In this document: positions 19,527-27,662 of the stretch, one piece after another
How the letters are laid out: every line of letters begins with the position of its first letter
Numbering within the stretch: the first letter of the stretch is position 1
Source: Thalassotalea ponticola
GTDB taxonomy: Bacteria > Pseudomonadota > Gammaproteobacteria > Enterobacterales > Alteromonadaceae
NCBI RefSeq assembly: GCF_041379045.1
Contig: NZ_CP166871.1
Location: 248,001 to 312,000 of the forward strand
Direction: 5' to 3'
DNA length: 64,000 nucleotides
Position numbers and translations under genes: made by a program
The notes under the pieces: model-generated
Seen by the model: only the letters and a program-made list of their open reading frames with translations
Told to the model about the DNA's origin: nothing
Database searches by the model: none

Positions 19527-20099
19527 TTAGCTTAAGTCAGAGTTTGCAATATCTACTTGCTCCTTAGCCACATTGTATACAGTAGTGCGACTACAATTAA
19601 GGCTTCGAGCAATACTGTTCTTCGAGTAACCAGAACGTAGTAATTCCAAAATTTTCAATCGCAACACCGTGTCTTTATGCCGACCTAAGTGTTTTCCTTC
19701 TGCTTTGGCTTTGTCTTGACCTTCTTTACGGCGCTGATTTATACGCTTTCGCTCTAGTTCAGCGAAAGTAGACATGACTGTGAAAATAACATGACCAAGG
19801 TCACTATTGATATCCACGTCGCCTAAATCTAGAAGCTTAAGGCCAATACCATTATCTTTTAGCTGCTTTGCTATTGTGAGGGCATCTATTGTATTTCTTG
19901 CTAGCCGATCGGTCTTGGTTACAATGATAGTGTCGCCTTCCCGAGCAAAGCTCATCAACTCGTTTAGTTTTGGCCTATTTGATGATTTACCTGATATCTT
20001 TTCAGAGAATATTTTTTTACAGCCTAATTTTGTAAGCTGGTCCATTTGGAGTTTTAGATCTTGGTCAGTCGTGCTCACACGAGCGTAGCCTATCTTCAT
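19527..20099 (-). CDS. Serine recombinase (resolvase/invertase family)
   Basis: This 190-residue small serine recombinase starts with MKIGYARVSTTDQ, with the nucleophile serine at position 9. It has the family arginines in KTDRLARNT, the E-helix region ELERKRINQRRKEG and a C-terminal helix-turn-helix (SKNSIARSLNCSRTTVYN). It fits Tn3-type resolvases or Hin-like invertases; no transposase is nearby, so it may be the remnant of a transposon or a dimer-resolution enzyme. The repeat-rich region just upstream (20113-20232) would be the natural site of action. Confidence 0.93.
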   Translation of the reverse strand: MKIGYARVSTTDQDLKLQMDQLTKLGCKKIFSEKISGKSSNRPKLNELMSFAREGDTIIVTKTDRLARNTIDALTIAKQLKDNGIGLKLLDLGDVDINSDLGHVIFTVMSTFAELERKRINQRRKEGQDKAKAEGKHLGRHKDTVLRLKILELLRSGYSKNSIARSLNCSRTTVYNVAKEQVDIANSDLS

Positions 20100-20112
20100 T
20101 GTTCTTATCCTT

Positions 20113-20232
20113 AGGTGTACAAAATGTTTAGAACTATTGTGTGTACAGTACAGAAATTCATGTACCTAACTTTTTGAACAACCTTATCGCACTTTTTTGC
20201 TATGTCCAGAAAGGTACACCTTTTTGAACAAT
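20113..20232. repeat. Repeat cluster upstream of the resolvase, candidate recombination (res) site
   Basis: The 12-mer CTTTTTGAACAA occurs twice, at 20170-20181 and 20220-20231, 50 bases apart. GTGTAC or GGTACACC-type palindromic elements recur at 20116, 20142-20152 (TGTACAGTACA) and around 20212. Tn3-family resolvases act at clustered inverted sites next to their own gene and repress their promoter there. The assignment is inferred from location and repeat pattern only. Confidence 0.45.
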
Positions 20233-20384
20233 GGAGAGGCAAAGTCTGAATCGACTAGTTATTGGACTTGAAAGAAAGCTTAGTGCTCTTATAAGTTAGT
20301 TAAAAGAGAAATTACAAGTTATTGATTTATTTATTGTTGTGTATAATTTAGGCTTAATGATATTACTAACTCAGGAATATATTG

Positions 20385-20768
20385 ATGGAAAAGTACGTAG
20401 ATGTAACTAAAACTGCAGCAGAGGTTGGCTATGGCTTCAGTACATTAAAAGCGCCTGTATTGATATCACCCAAATTATGGGATATTTGCGTTCGATGGAA
20501 TGATGAAGACACGAATGCCCAAGAATACCAAGAGCAAGAGACCAGGCTGTGGGATATTCTTTTTGTGTGTGGAACAACGTTAGAAATGAATATTAATAGC
20601 TTCATTAATTCGATGGCTCACCAGTTCCATATTCTTGTCATTCCAAGAGATGGTGAATCAATAATGCCAGTAAAGGCAGTAATGAAAGCCACAGGAAATC
20701 CTGAACATGGCACACTTGAAATTGATCTTTTTGAACTGATATCTGAAGAAAGCGAAGAGTTGTGGTAA
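20385..20768 (+). CDS. DUF6573-like small protein
   Basis: This 127-residue protein resembles the DUF6573 family found on plasmids and mobile elements: VDVTKTAAEVGY near the start, then P-V-L-I-S-PKLWDICVRW, a short polar linker and ETRLWDIL, ending in an acidic tail. The ATG at 20385 is preferred over the TTG three bases before it because AGGA sits about nine bases upstream. The function is unknown. It is transcribed away from the resolvase and toward a small GNAT gene. The family match is from memory of the conserved LW/RLWD pattern. Confidence 0.7.
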   Translation: MEKYVDVTKTAAEVGYGFSTLKAPVLISPKLWDICVRWNDEDTNAQEYQEQETRLWDILFVCGTTLEMNINSFINSMAHQFHILVIPRDGESIMPVKAVMKATGNPEHGTLEIDLFELISEESEELW

Positions 20769-20889
20769 ATAATCAGGAGAAATATTGAAAGTATTCAGTT
20801 AAGTAAACTTGAGATTAGATAGAGTAAGGACGACTCCGCTAGGAAGTTACTAAAAAACCGGTTGAATAGACGAAAGGTATAATCATCCT

Positions 20890-21240
20890 ATGGAATTTCA
20901 TGATAAGAAAAATAATTTGATAATGGTCACTAATGACGGTCTCAACGTGATTGCTTACCATAACGATATAGAAATCGGCCGTATTGAATTTGATGAACGC
21001 GATGAAGGTACAATTTTGTATTACATGAATGTGGAGGCTAACTACCAAAGACAGGGTATCGCACGTCAGATGATGAATGAAGCCGTAAATATCCATGGAA
21101 ATAATTTTGGGAAACCAAGTTTTTCATCATCAGGAGGAGAGTGCCATGAGTACTATACTCAAGAAGGTGCCGCATTTATTCATTACTGTATCAAAAAAGG
21201 TTTGTTATTAGATACTGAAATTCAAGAGTATGACAGCTAA
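20890..21240 (+). CDS. Small GNAT-type N-acetyltransferase
   Basis: This 116-residue protein has the core of a GNAT fold: a beta strand ending in MNVEANY followed by the acetyl-CoA loop QRQGIARQMM (motif A, Q/R-x-x-G-x-A). The C-terminal part, with EYYTQEGAAFIHYC, fits the family's last strand and helix. The substrate is unknown. The protein is at the short end for GNATs but appears complete. It lies between the DUF6573-like gene and hipBA on the same strand with no clear shared promoter. Confidence 0.75.
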   Translation: MEFHDKKNNLIMVTNDGLNVIAYHNDIEIGRIEFDERDEGTILYYMNVEANYQRQGIARQMMNEAVNIHGNNFGKPSFSSSGGECHEYYTQEGAAFIHYCIKKGLLLDTEIQEYDS

Positions 21241-21482
21241 GTGATAATATGTACTTTGAGTCTTCTGAGATCTCTCTCATAGCTTTTTCAGTCGGTAAAA
21301 GTCGTTACTGTTGGTCTATTCAAAGCTTACACGGAGCATTTCTTAAATATAGCGCCTTTGTAACTGATAGCGCCGTCATGTATTAAAGTACACTATTTGG
21401 GGCAGTTGGCTTCATAAACGGTGTTGGCCTCTCAGTAGCATCTGAATTCATAAGCAAGCTAAATTCAACATCGATTAATTGA

Positions 21483-21593
21483 TATACCTCCTGGGGTATA
21501 TTTAATGCTTTATACCGTTAAAGGTATAAAGTTCAACCATTGACATATATACCCTTAAAGGTATATATGTATAAATAAACCCTTTGGGGTATA
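21483..21593. promoter_or_regulatory. hipBA promoter with four operator-like palindromes
   Basis: Three perfect TATACC-N6-GGTATA palindromes lie at 21483-21500, 21511-21528 and 21548-21565. A fourth with one mismatch in the left half (TAAACC-N6-GGTATA) is at 21576-21593. Centre spacing is 28, 37 and 28 bases. TTGACA at 21540-21545 with TATATA about 16 bases on forms a promoter that overlaps the third site. HipB-family regulators bind multiple palindromes ahead of their own operon, so these are very likely its operators. The gene-free stretch 21241-21482 shows nothing else. Confidence 0.8.
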
Positions 21594-21612
21594 AAGTGAT
21601 CTGGTGGTTGTT

Positions 21613-21873
21613 ATGAAGTTGAATAATTCAAAAGAGTTAGCTGACTATATAAAGATGCAACGTAAAAAGTTGCAACGTACACAAACTGATGTGGCACAAC
21701 ATGTTGGCCTAAAGCAGAAAACAATTTCAGCTATTGAAAACTCGGCTGGCACATCAAGAATTGATACCTTATTCAAGGTAGCTAATGAGTTGGGGTTATC
21801 TGTCGAGCTCAAGCCTAAACAAGAAAACACCGGTGACGGAGCACAAAATTCCAGTTGGGATCAGGAGTGGTAA
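21613..21873 (+). CDS. hipB: HipB-like antitoxin, XRE-family regulator
   Basis: This 86-residue XRE helix-turn-helix protein has QTDVAQHVGLKQKTISAIE as the recognition region (about residues 27-45). It should neutralise HipA and repress the operon at the upstream palindromes. The ATG at 21613 is chosen over the GTG at 21604 because GGTGG at 21603-21607 can serve as ribosome site only for the former. One base separates its TAA stop from the ATG of hipA, the usual hipBA arrangement. Confidence 0.9.
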   Translation: MKLNNSKELADYIKMQRKKLQRTQTDVAQHVGLKQKTISAIENSAGTSRIDTLFKVANELGLSVELKPKQENTGDGAQNSSWDQEW

Positions 21874-21874
21874 A

Positions 21875-23158
21875 ATGGAGCTGTTTGTCAGTTTGAATGG
21901 TATCCATGTCGGTACCTTGGAAAAAGATAAAAGCGGAGGTATGCACTTTTCGTATACTGATGCATGGATAAATCGTCCTGGCGCCCGACCGATTTCTTTG
22001 TCGTTACCAATCACGCAAAAAATCTACTCAGGTGATGTGGTATATAACTTCTTTGATAACTTACTTCCTGATAACTCGGATATTCGAAATAAAATACAAG
22101 CGCGATTTAAAGTCGGCTCTGGGCATGCGTTTGATCTTTTAGCCGCTGTTGGTAGTGATTGTGTTGGGGCTATTCAACTATCGTCTGAAGAGCCTAGGGA
22201 TGTCAGACATATAGAGTATAAGTCGATATCTGAGCATGATATTGAAAAGCTATTACAGGGCTATAAATATAGCCCACTGGGCATGGAAGTCGATGATGAA
22301 GACTTTAGGATTTCAATTGCCGGAGCGCAAGAAAAAACGGCACTACTGAAAATAGCAAATCAATGGGCCAAGCCAATAGGGACAACCCCGACAAGCCACA
22401 TCATAAAGTTACCGATGGGCGAGCTGCCACAGGTTGGAATCGATTTAACCGATAGCTGTGAGAATGAATTTATTTGCCTAGAACTTGCCAGAGCTTTTGG
22501 TTTTGATGTGGCTAATTCAGAGGTGTTGTACTTTGGTGAGCAAAAAGTATTAAGTGTTGAACGCTTTGACCGTAAATATGCCTTGGATGGTTCATGGCTA
22601 ATGCGATTGCCACAAGAAGACTTCTGTCAAGCAATGGGCATCTCATCAGCTCAGAAATACCAATCAGATGGTGGTCCAAGTATTTCGGACTGTTTAAGTT
22701 TGCTATCAGCATCTTCAAACATTGACGATAGAGAAACTTTTTTTAAGACACAGATATTCTTTTGGTTGATTGCTGCTATTGATGGGCATGGGAAGAACTT
22801 TAGCGTATTCCTTCAATCTGACAACAACTATTGTATGACGCCGCTGTACGACATCATCTCAGCATACCCTGTACTGTCTAAAAAGGGACTGCAAGCTCAA
22901 AAAATAAAAATGGCCATGTCGTTAAAGGGCAAGAATACTCAATGGCGGTGGAGCAAGATTCAGCCTCGTCATTTTTTATCTACGGCTCAACATGTCAAAT
23001 ATCCGGTAGATAAAGTGACACAGCATTACGAATACTTTATCGAAAATGTTGAAAACGCAATTACTCAGGTGGAAGCAAAAATTGCTGATCACTTTCCCGC
23101 TTATGTAGCAGAATCAATATTTACAGGCTTACGAAAGCAAGCGACAAAAAAGTTATGA
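21875..23158 (+). CDS. hipA: HipA-like serine/threonine kinase toxin
   Basis: This 427-residue HipA-family kinase has the N-terminal beta subdomain (MELFVSLNGIHVGTL), the conserved GAQEKTALL loop, an ERFDRK motif and the catalytic IDGHGKNFS. E. coli HipA, of similar length, phosphorylates glutamyl-tRNA synthetase and causes growth arrest; the target here is not known. The in-frame start at 21785 would overlap hipB by about 90 bases, so the ATG at 21875, preceded by CAGGAG, is used. It may stabilise the island by addiction or act in phage defence. Confidence 0.92.
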   Translation: MELFVSLNGIHVGTLEKDKSGGMHFSYTDAWINRPGARPISLSLPITQKIYSGDVVYNFFDNLLPDNSDIRNKIQARFKVGSGHAFDLLAAVGSDCVGAIQLSSEEPRDVRHIEYKSISEHDIEKLLQGYKYSPLGMEVDDEDFRISIAGAQEKTALLKIANQWAKPIGTTPTSHIIKLPMGELPQVGIDLTDSCENEFICLELARAFGFDVANSEVLYFGEQKVLSVERFDRKYALDGSWLMRLPQEDFCQAMGISSAQKYQSDGGPSISDCLSLLSASSNIDDRETFFKTQIFFWLIAAIDGHGKNFSVFLQSDNNYCMTPLYDIISAYPVLSKKGLQAQKIKMAMSLKGKNTQWRWSKIQPRHFLSTAQHVKYPVDKVTQHYEYFIENVENAITQVEAKIADHFPAYVAESIFTGLRKQATKKL

Positions 23159-23279
23159 TCAAAGTGTTCTATTGTCGCCATGTCTTGGTGCGACTTAGCA
23201 TACTATAAAATGGGGAACCAATCGACACCCTATTTTATAATATGTATCTCTCAATGAATTTTCGAAAAAACGACTAGAG

Positions 23280-23669
23280 TTATTTTTGTTCCAATAGCCG
23301 ATATAATGTGTTGATTAGCTCATTTACGCGTTGACGAACGCTTTTGATATGGCCTTGGAGGCAAAATTTATCTATTAAGTCTTGACCAAAGCGGATTCGT
23401 GTTTGTCTTCGGAGATCTTTGATTATACAGTCTCCCTGAAAGCCTTGATATGCGTCTTCCAGAAAATCATCAATTTGAGCCTTAAGTGATTTCACCTCTG
23501 TAATTGCTTTTTTGAGTTCATCTCTTTGACTTGTTGATGGAACTTGATGGGAAGGCTCAAAAAAGGCTTGAGCAAAGTGAGTGAGCTCATCGCCGTTAAT
23601 TTTCAGTGTATGAGCAAGGTTAGTAAACGTTGCTGAATCCTTAAGTAGCAGATAAGTGTTCGTTTTCAA
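23280..23669 (-). CDS. Hypothetical protein of the mobile region
   Basis: This 129-residue protein of unknown function is mostly predicted helix. A central charged segment (RDELKKAITEVKSLKAQIDDFLED) has coiled-coil character. A basic patch RRQTRIRFGQ follows. No signal peptide, membrane segment or enzyme motif is seen. It converges with hipA and runs in the same direction as the small frameshifted gene behind it (stop at 23777), so the two may be co-transcribed. Codon use looks like a real gene, but no family is recognised. Confidence 0.6.
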   Translation of the reverse strand: MKTNTYLLLKDSATFTNLAHTLKINGDELTHFAQAFFEPSHQVPSTSQRDELKKAITEVKSLKAQIDDFLEDAYQGFQGDCIIKDLRRQTRIRFGQDLIDKFCLQGHIKSVRQRVNELINTLYRLLEQK

Positions 23670-23776
23670 TGTTAATAGTTCCTTATAAAGGTTGATTTTA
23701 AAATGAGAGATATCATCACAATAACTTAAAAATTGAATCCGTCTAGAAACTCAATGGTCTGGTTTTTACTAGTGAC

Positions 23777-24018
23777 TTATTGCTTATCTTCATCGTTTAA
23801 ACACAACGCTATTAAGATGTTAATAGCGATCTCTACATCGGTATCTTGGTTGCTTTCAATCACCTGTTGAACGGAAATTTGCCTCTCCAAAACTTTTTTT
23901 TCCACGCATCAGCTTGTCGCTTGCTGATACCCAAAATCATTAGATCTTCTATTTTTAAAAAGCCTTTTATCAGTAACATGCCGATTAATAGGCGTTCGAG
24001 TTTAGTTGCTTTACGCAT
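23777..24018 (-). CDS. Small hypothetical gene read through a -1 frameshift at an A8 run
   Basis: An ATG at 24018 opens a frame (MRKATKLERLLIGMLL...KRQADAWKKK) that stops after 52 residues at 23860. A second frame, from the slippery run onward, continues as VLERQISVQQVIESNQ to a stop at 23777-23779. The joint is a run of eight A on the coding strand (23894-23901) containing A_AAA_AAG in frame. A -1 shift there joins the two frames into an 80-residue product. Programmed frameshifting, slippage, pseudogene decay or a sequencing error would all fit. The N-terminal half looks like a small DNA-binding domain, but no family is recognised. Confidence 0.5.
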
Positions 24019-24919
24019 AGTTGGTCCCCTAATTCAAAGATAAGACCAACCTAACGTATTCAACTGTGTGTTACTTTGTAAAATGACCTCTAAATCGTGG
24101 GCGTTTTGATTTCTGTCGGTATTTCAAGTAAACAAAGAAAACCATCTCTGCGCTAGCGTATGTGATCGTCGATATTCATCATTAGGCAGTCGATAGCGAT
24201 ATAGGGCAGAGTGCATTATGCTAAAACGGAGATTTAATAGAAGTGTCAACGATGTCTTAGAGAGTCTTGAGGGTAAGACAAAGGCACTCATGATGACCTT
24301 CATCAGAGTGGACTTTCTGCTATTATCATTTACATATTCAGGGTGGTCGCTAGCCCGCATAAAGTACGCGAGGTAGCGGCATCCCCAAAATAACCCTCCC
24401 AAATAATAATTAATGATTGCATATTGGGTCGACCCGGTGAACCGGTATCAGCGCTAATTGACAAATTCAAACCTTTCCTAGCAGTGGGGCCGCGGCTGTT
24501 CTTATATACCCACATCTCGGCTGAACTTGTGACAATCAGTTTGTATACCTGACTCCTTTCGCTGACTTTTTTACGTGAGAACGTTGCTTCATTCAAGTGT
24601 GTACCTTTTGCACTTATTTATCTGTGCAACTACAATGCCTTCAAGCCTGCATATTATTCCTCGCAGAAAACAAGTTATCCTGCAATGGCGCTAACTCGAT
24701 GTTGGCATAAACGTCTGCGAGAACTCGCAGAAAAGAATTCTTACTACAAAAATGACGGGCCTAAAGTCCTGCGAGAACTTGCAGGGTTTTCTCGAGCTTG
24801 TACACCATATACACAGACGTGAAATGAGCTCTGCGAGTTATCGCAGGAGTGGCATTCTGGTAGAAGTGAAAAAGCCCACCTTGATGTATGGTGAGCTTTA
24901 TTTCGGAGGGACTAATCTA
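24019..24919. other. About 900 bases without a convincing gene
   Basis: Frames on both strands are short and have no conserved motif. A 52-residue plus-strand frame at 24218-24376 (MLKRRFNRSVNDVLESLEG...) looks somewhat protein-like and could be a fragment of a phage or satellite replication protein, but its continuation is broken. The right third carries three copies of a 16-base palindrome, annotated separately. The stretch probably contains remains of a decayed element plus control sites. Confidence 0.45.
24715..24846. repeat. Three CTGCGA-N4-TCGCAG palindromes
   Basis: CTGCGA-GAAC-TCGCAG lies at 24715-24730, CTGCGA-GAAC-TTGCAG at 24769-24784 and CTGCGA-GTTA-TCGCAG at 24831-24846. A half site TCGCAG is at 24661-24666. 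Centres are 54 and 62 bases apart. They lie downstream of alpA, in the gene-free stretch. The pattern suggests a dimeric DNA-binding protein (a regulator, or an excision or replication factor of the mobile element). The stems are too short and lack T-runs, so they are not terminators. Confidence 0.7.
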
Positions 24920-25108
24920 TTACGCTATGTCTAAACTTGCACGCCATTCTTCTACTTCAGACAGTCGCCATCCAATTCTCTTTGGACCCAATTGATAGGC
25001 TTTGGGGAAGTCAGATTCTTTGCGGCGCCGATAAATCGTTGCGCGTGATAAAGAGGTTAATTCAATAAGTTCTTTAACAGAGATATATCTATCAGAAAAT
25101 ACAGTCAT
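24920..25108 (-). CDS. AlpA-family transcriptional regulator / excisionase-like protein
   Basis: This 62-residue MerR-like helix-turn-helix protein of the AlpA type has the sequence ISVKELIELTSLSRATIYRRR, then FPKAYQLGPKRIGWRLSEVEEW, the standard signature. AlpA proteins of P4-like islands activate integrase expression or act as recombination directionality factors. Its start overlaps the stop of the upstream integrase by four bases, so the two are made from one message. Confidence 0.9.
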   Translation of the reverse strand: MTVFSDRYISVKELIELTSLSRATIYRRRKESDFPKAYQLGPKRIGWRLSEVEEWRASLDIA

Positions 25109-26325
25109 AAGGACTCCTTTGTTTTTTCAAGTAATATTTTATTGATTATGTCAGCGATATATTTTGCCAATTTTTCATGGGCGATTTTTCTTGGTTCTAA
25201 TTGAAGGTAGTGGGAATAGTCGCCACCGTGCCGGTGATTGAGGCATAACTCTCGAACATACTCAGATATACCGAGATATTGCATGAGCATGCTTCCTGTG
25301 TGCCTTGTACCGTGCATGTTGGTATGATATTTAGAAAATATCGGGGCAAACGCTTTGTTAAATGTTGATTCCGATACCACTGGCGACGCTGATTTTTTTC
25401 GAGCGGGTATAACAAATTCTGAATTCGGGTGCATTGAAAACAACTCTTCCAGCCAAGATACCACGACATCTGGTAGCGGTATGGCGATAGAAACCCCTGT
25501 TTTACTCGTGAATACTGTTTTACCTTGATACGTCCGCTTAGCAGGCAAGTGCCAAAGTTGATTTTTAAAATCAAACTCAGCTTTTTTTGCCCAAATTAGT
25601 TCGTTCTTGCGAATTAGGAGTGTGATCAGAACATATAAGATAAGTACGTTCTCACGTCCTTGGTTCGCGTTAATGATATCGGTTAAAAAGGGCTTGATTT
25701 CATCAGTGCCAATGACTCGGCCACCACGTTTTTGCGTGAGTACATAATCTTTTGACGTCAATGTTATGATCGCAACGCCACTGACAGGAAAGCCATATTG
25801 CATTGCGAACTTTATTGGACGTTTGATTTCTCTCAATACTTTATCATCGTACGATTCGCCCTTGACGTGAGCCATGATGTCATCAACGTGATAGACGCCT
25901 ATGTGCTCTATCGGCAAGTGGCCAATTTTGGGAAGAATATGGTTTTCTAAAATGCTTAAGACATTTTGAGGGCGCTTATGGTGTGGTTTGACCCGCCGTT
26001 CAAAACATAATAGTGCGACGTCACGAAACGTTTTGTGCGTATGCAATGTTAGCGCGCGATCTCGGGCTGCCTTCGGCGTAATGCCCTGAGCAATACTTTG
26101 GCTCATGTCATCTCGCTGACTAACCAATGTCGCTAACGATATCGCCGGGTACTGTCCAAGTTTGAGTTTAATGGGGTGCCCCTGGCACTGCTTGCGAAAG
26201 TACGCAGTCGCAGATCCTCTTTCAGTGCCTTTGATGAACGTGAGGCCAAAGCCATCCGATAGGGATTGCTTTGATGGTTCATGTAAAAAATTGGTGAGGT
26301 CTAGTTCTGAAATGGTTTTTGGCAT
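25105..26325 (-). CDS. Tyrosine recombinase (P4-type integrase), first copy
   Basis: This 406-residue site-specific integrase has an N-terminal arm-binding segment with KLGQYPAISLATLVSQRD, then the catalytic domain: arginine in TLLIRKNELIWAKK, HGTRHTGS (H-x-x-R), and a C-terminal LNHRHGGDYSHY holding the second histidine and probable tyrosine. It is only distantly like the other integrase of the window (27663-28850), so it marks a separate element. It is followed directly by alpA. No attachment repeat next to it was recognised. Confidence 0.9.
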   Translation of the reverse strand: MPKTISELDLTNFLHEPSKQSLSDGFGLTFIKGTERGSATAYFRKQCQGHPIKLKLGQYPAISLATLVSQRDDMSQSIAQGITPKAARDRALTLHTHKTFRDVALLCFERRVKPHHKRPQNVLSILENHILPKIGHLPIEHIGVYHVDDIMAHVKGESYDDKVLREIKRPIKFAMQYGFPVSGVAIITLTSKDYVLTQKRGGRVIGTDEIKPFLTDIINANQGRENVLILYVLITLLIRKNELIWAKKAEFDFKNQLWHLPAKRTYQGKTVFTSKTGVSIAIPLPDVVVSWLEELFSMHPNSEFVIPARKKSASPVVSESTFNKAFAPIFSKYHTNMHGTRHTGSMLMQYLGISEYVRELCLNHRHGGDYSHYLQLEPRKIAHEKLAKYIADIINKILLEKTKESL

Positions 26326-26563
26326 CGTCCTGCTCTCTGATTCGTAGATGCCAAAATGTTACCAGTCAGATCTTTTGTCAGGAATTATGCAAATTCGATT
26401 TTTTATTAAGCACAGACTCTCTCTAAAGTATCAACATCAACTTTTTATACAGCGAGTCCTCTAAAAAGAGTGTTAGGCATAAGTTGCTTTTTTGTTAGCT
26501 AAGTTTGAATGGCCTTTTGAGGGAGATATGCACGCAAAATACTTGTAGTCAATTAAATAACAG

Positions 26564-27120
26564 GTGTTTTTAGAGAGACGCATAGTCTCCAAAAATCAAT
26601 GGAGCCGATAATGAACTAAGTCGTTGTAAAGCCTCGGCTATTTCATAAAAAAAGCGTATCGGTCGTATACGGCTTGCAACTTAGGTAGCTTATGATTGAG
26701 GCAAAGTTCTGCAATTTTCGGGGGAGACTTTAATCTCTGCAGAAAGCAGAGTACGAGATGTGCGACGAATATCGTGAGGTGAAAAAGAAAAAGAGAGAGG
26801 CAATTGTTTAAAGGCATGATTCAAGGTATCGGGGTAAAGGTGCGGTAGAATGCCTTTCTTTTTCGCCGGAAACACCCAGCTACTGCCATTAGCGAATACT
26901 CTTAGCTCGTTAAGCCATATGATAGCCTTGTTGGAGAGTGGGATATCAACAGCGCAACGAGACTTTGTTCGCTACCGGCGTCTTTGGTAGTGAAAGAGAG
27001 ATAGACCTTGTGACGTATTAAATCTAGTTTAGCTATTGCTAAAATACGTCTTTGAGTAAATACAATACACCGTTCATTATGGATGGGCGATGCCGTTTGC
27101 CTCAACTTCTCTGCGTACTC
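26564..27120 (-). pseudogene. Decayed integrase, paralogue of the intact copy at 27663-28850
   Basis: The stretch is a close copy of the intact integrase's 3' two thirds: FPAKKKGILPHLYPDTLNHA matches FPAKKKGVLPHLYPDTLNHA almost exactly. It has at least two frameshifts: a lost base beside the A-rich run near 26650 and a gained base near 26715. It has also lost roughly 200 bases around 26967, which removes the catalytic arginine block (TCTRKMEL in the intact copy). The remaining upstream part (KLDLIRHKVYLSFTTKDAG) ends near 27120. It is a relic of a sister element once integrated by the same type of enzyme. Confidence 0.88.
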
Positions 27121-27183
27121 AGAAATTTTTACCAACTGTAAACCTACTTAGTTGAATAGCTCATTTATTAACACATCTTTTGG

Positions 27184-27516
27184 TTACCAATATACTGTTT
27201 TATTAGCCGCTATGTTTGCACGCCTACCTATCTCTTCCAGAATAGGCAACAAATATGTGCTCTCAATGAACAGATTGATATCATTGAATTTATCTTTACT
27301 TCTTTTTAAAGCTTCTAGGTATAACAACGCTTTTTCTTTTGCAGATAGAGCGTGAAGAAATTTTTTTACAGGCTGTTCATACTCCCAAATGCGGGGTACA
27401 GAGTCAGCACTACCGAACTCAAAACATTGTCTCTTAAGTTCCCACCACAAGTATGTATTACTGCGAATGATTCGCTTTATTGTCTCTTTTAATATTTGTT
27501 GTTCTTTTCTGGTCAT
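27184..27516 (-). CDS. Hypothetical protein between integrase copies
   Basis: This 110-residue basic protein starts MTRKEQQILKETIKRIIRSN and is mostly helical, with ALSAKEKALLYLEALKRSKDKF in the centre. No family is recognised. It has no signal peptide or membrane segment. It lies between the decayed integrase and the intact one, in the same orientation, so it belongs to one of the stacked elements. The composition and length suggest a real gene. Its role could lie in element regulation or as small cargo, which the sequence does not decide. Confidence 0.55.
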   Translation of the reverse strand: MTRKEQQILKETIKRIIRSNTYLWWELKRQCFEFGSADSVPRIWEYEQPVKKFLHALSAKEKALLYLEALKRSKDKFNDINLFIESTYLLPILEEIGRRANIAANKTVYW

Positions 27517-27662
27517 AGGTGATGGGCTACTGCCGCTAAGACTGCATTTATTATTAAATTAGAATACCACCAAGTTGGGTTATGGCTATTATTTTCTTTA
27601 AAGAAACGCTCTTTAATTGGTCAAACTTAAAATATTTACTGATTTTTACTTAATTTTGCTCC

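Noticed and set aside
24218-24376. 52-residue plus-strand frame MLKRRFNRSVNDVLESLEG..., with an RVDF-type segment, possibly a replication-protein fragment
   Set aside because: Too short, with no second motif and no intact continuation; noted only inside the gene-free stretch.
24124-24596. Overlapping minus-strand frames of about 90 residues each
   Set aside because: No coding character or motif; they overlap each other in different frames.
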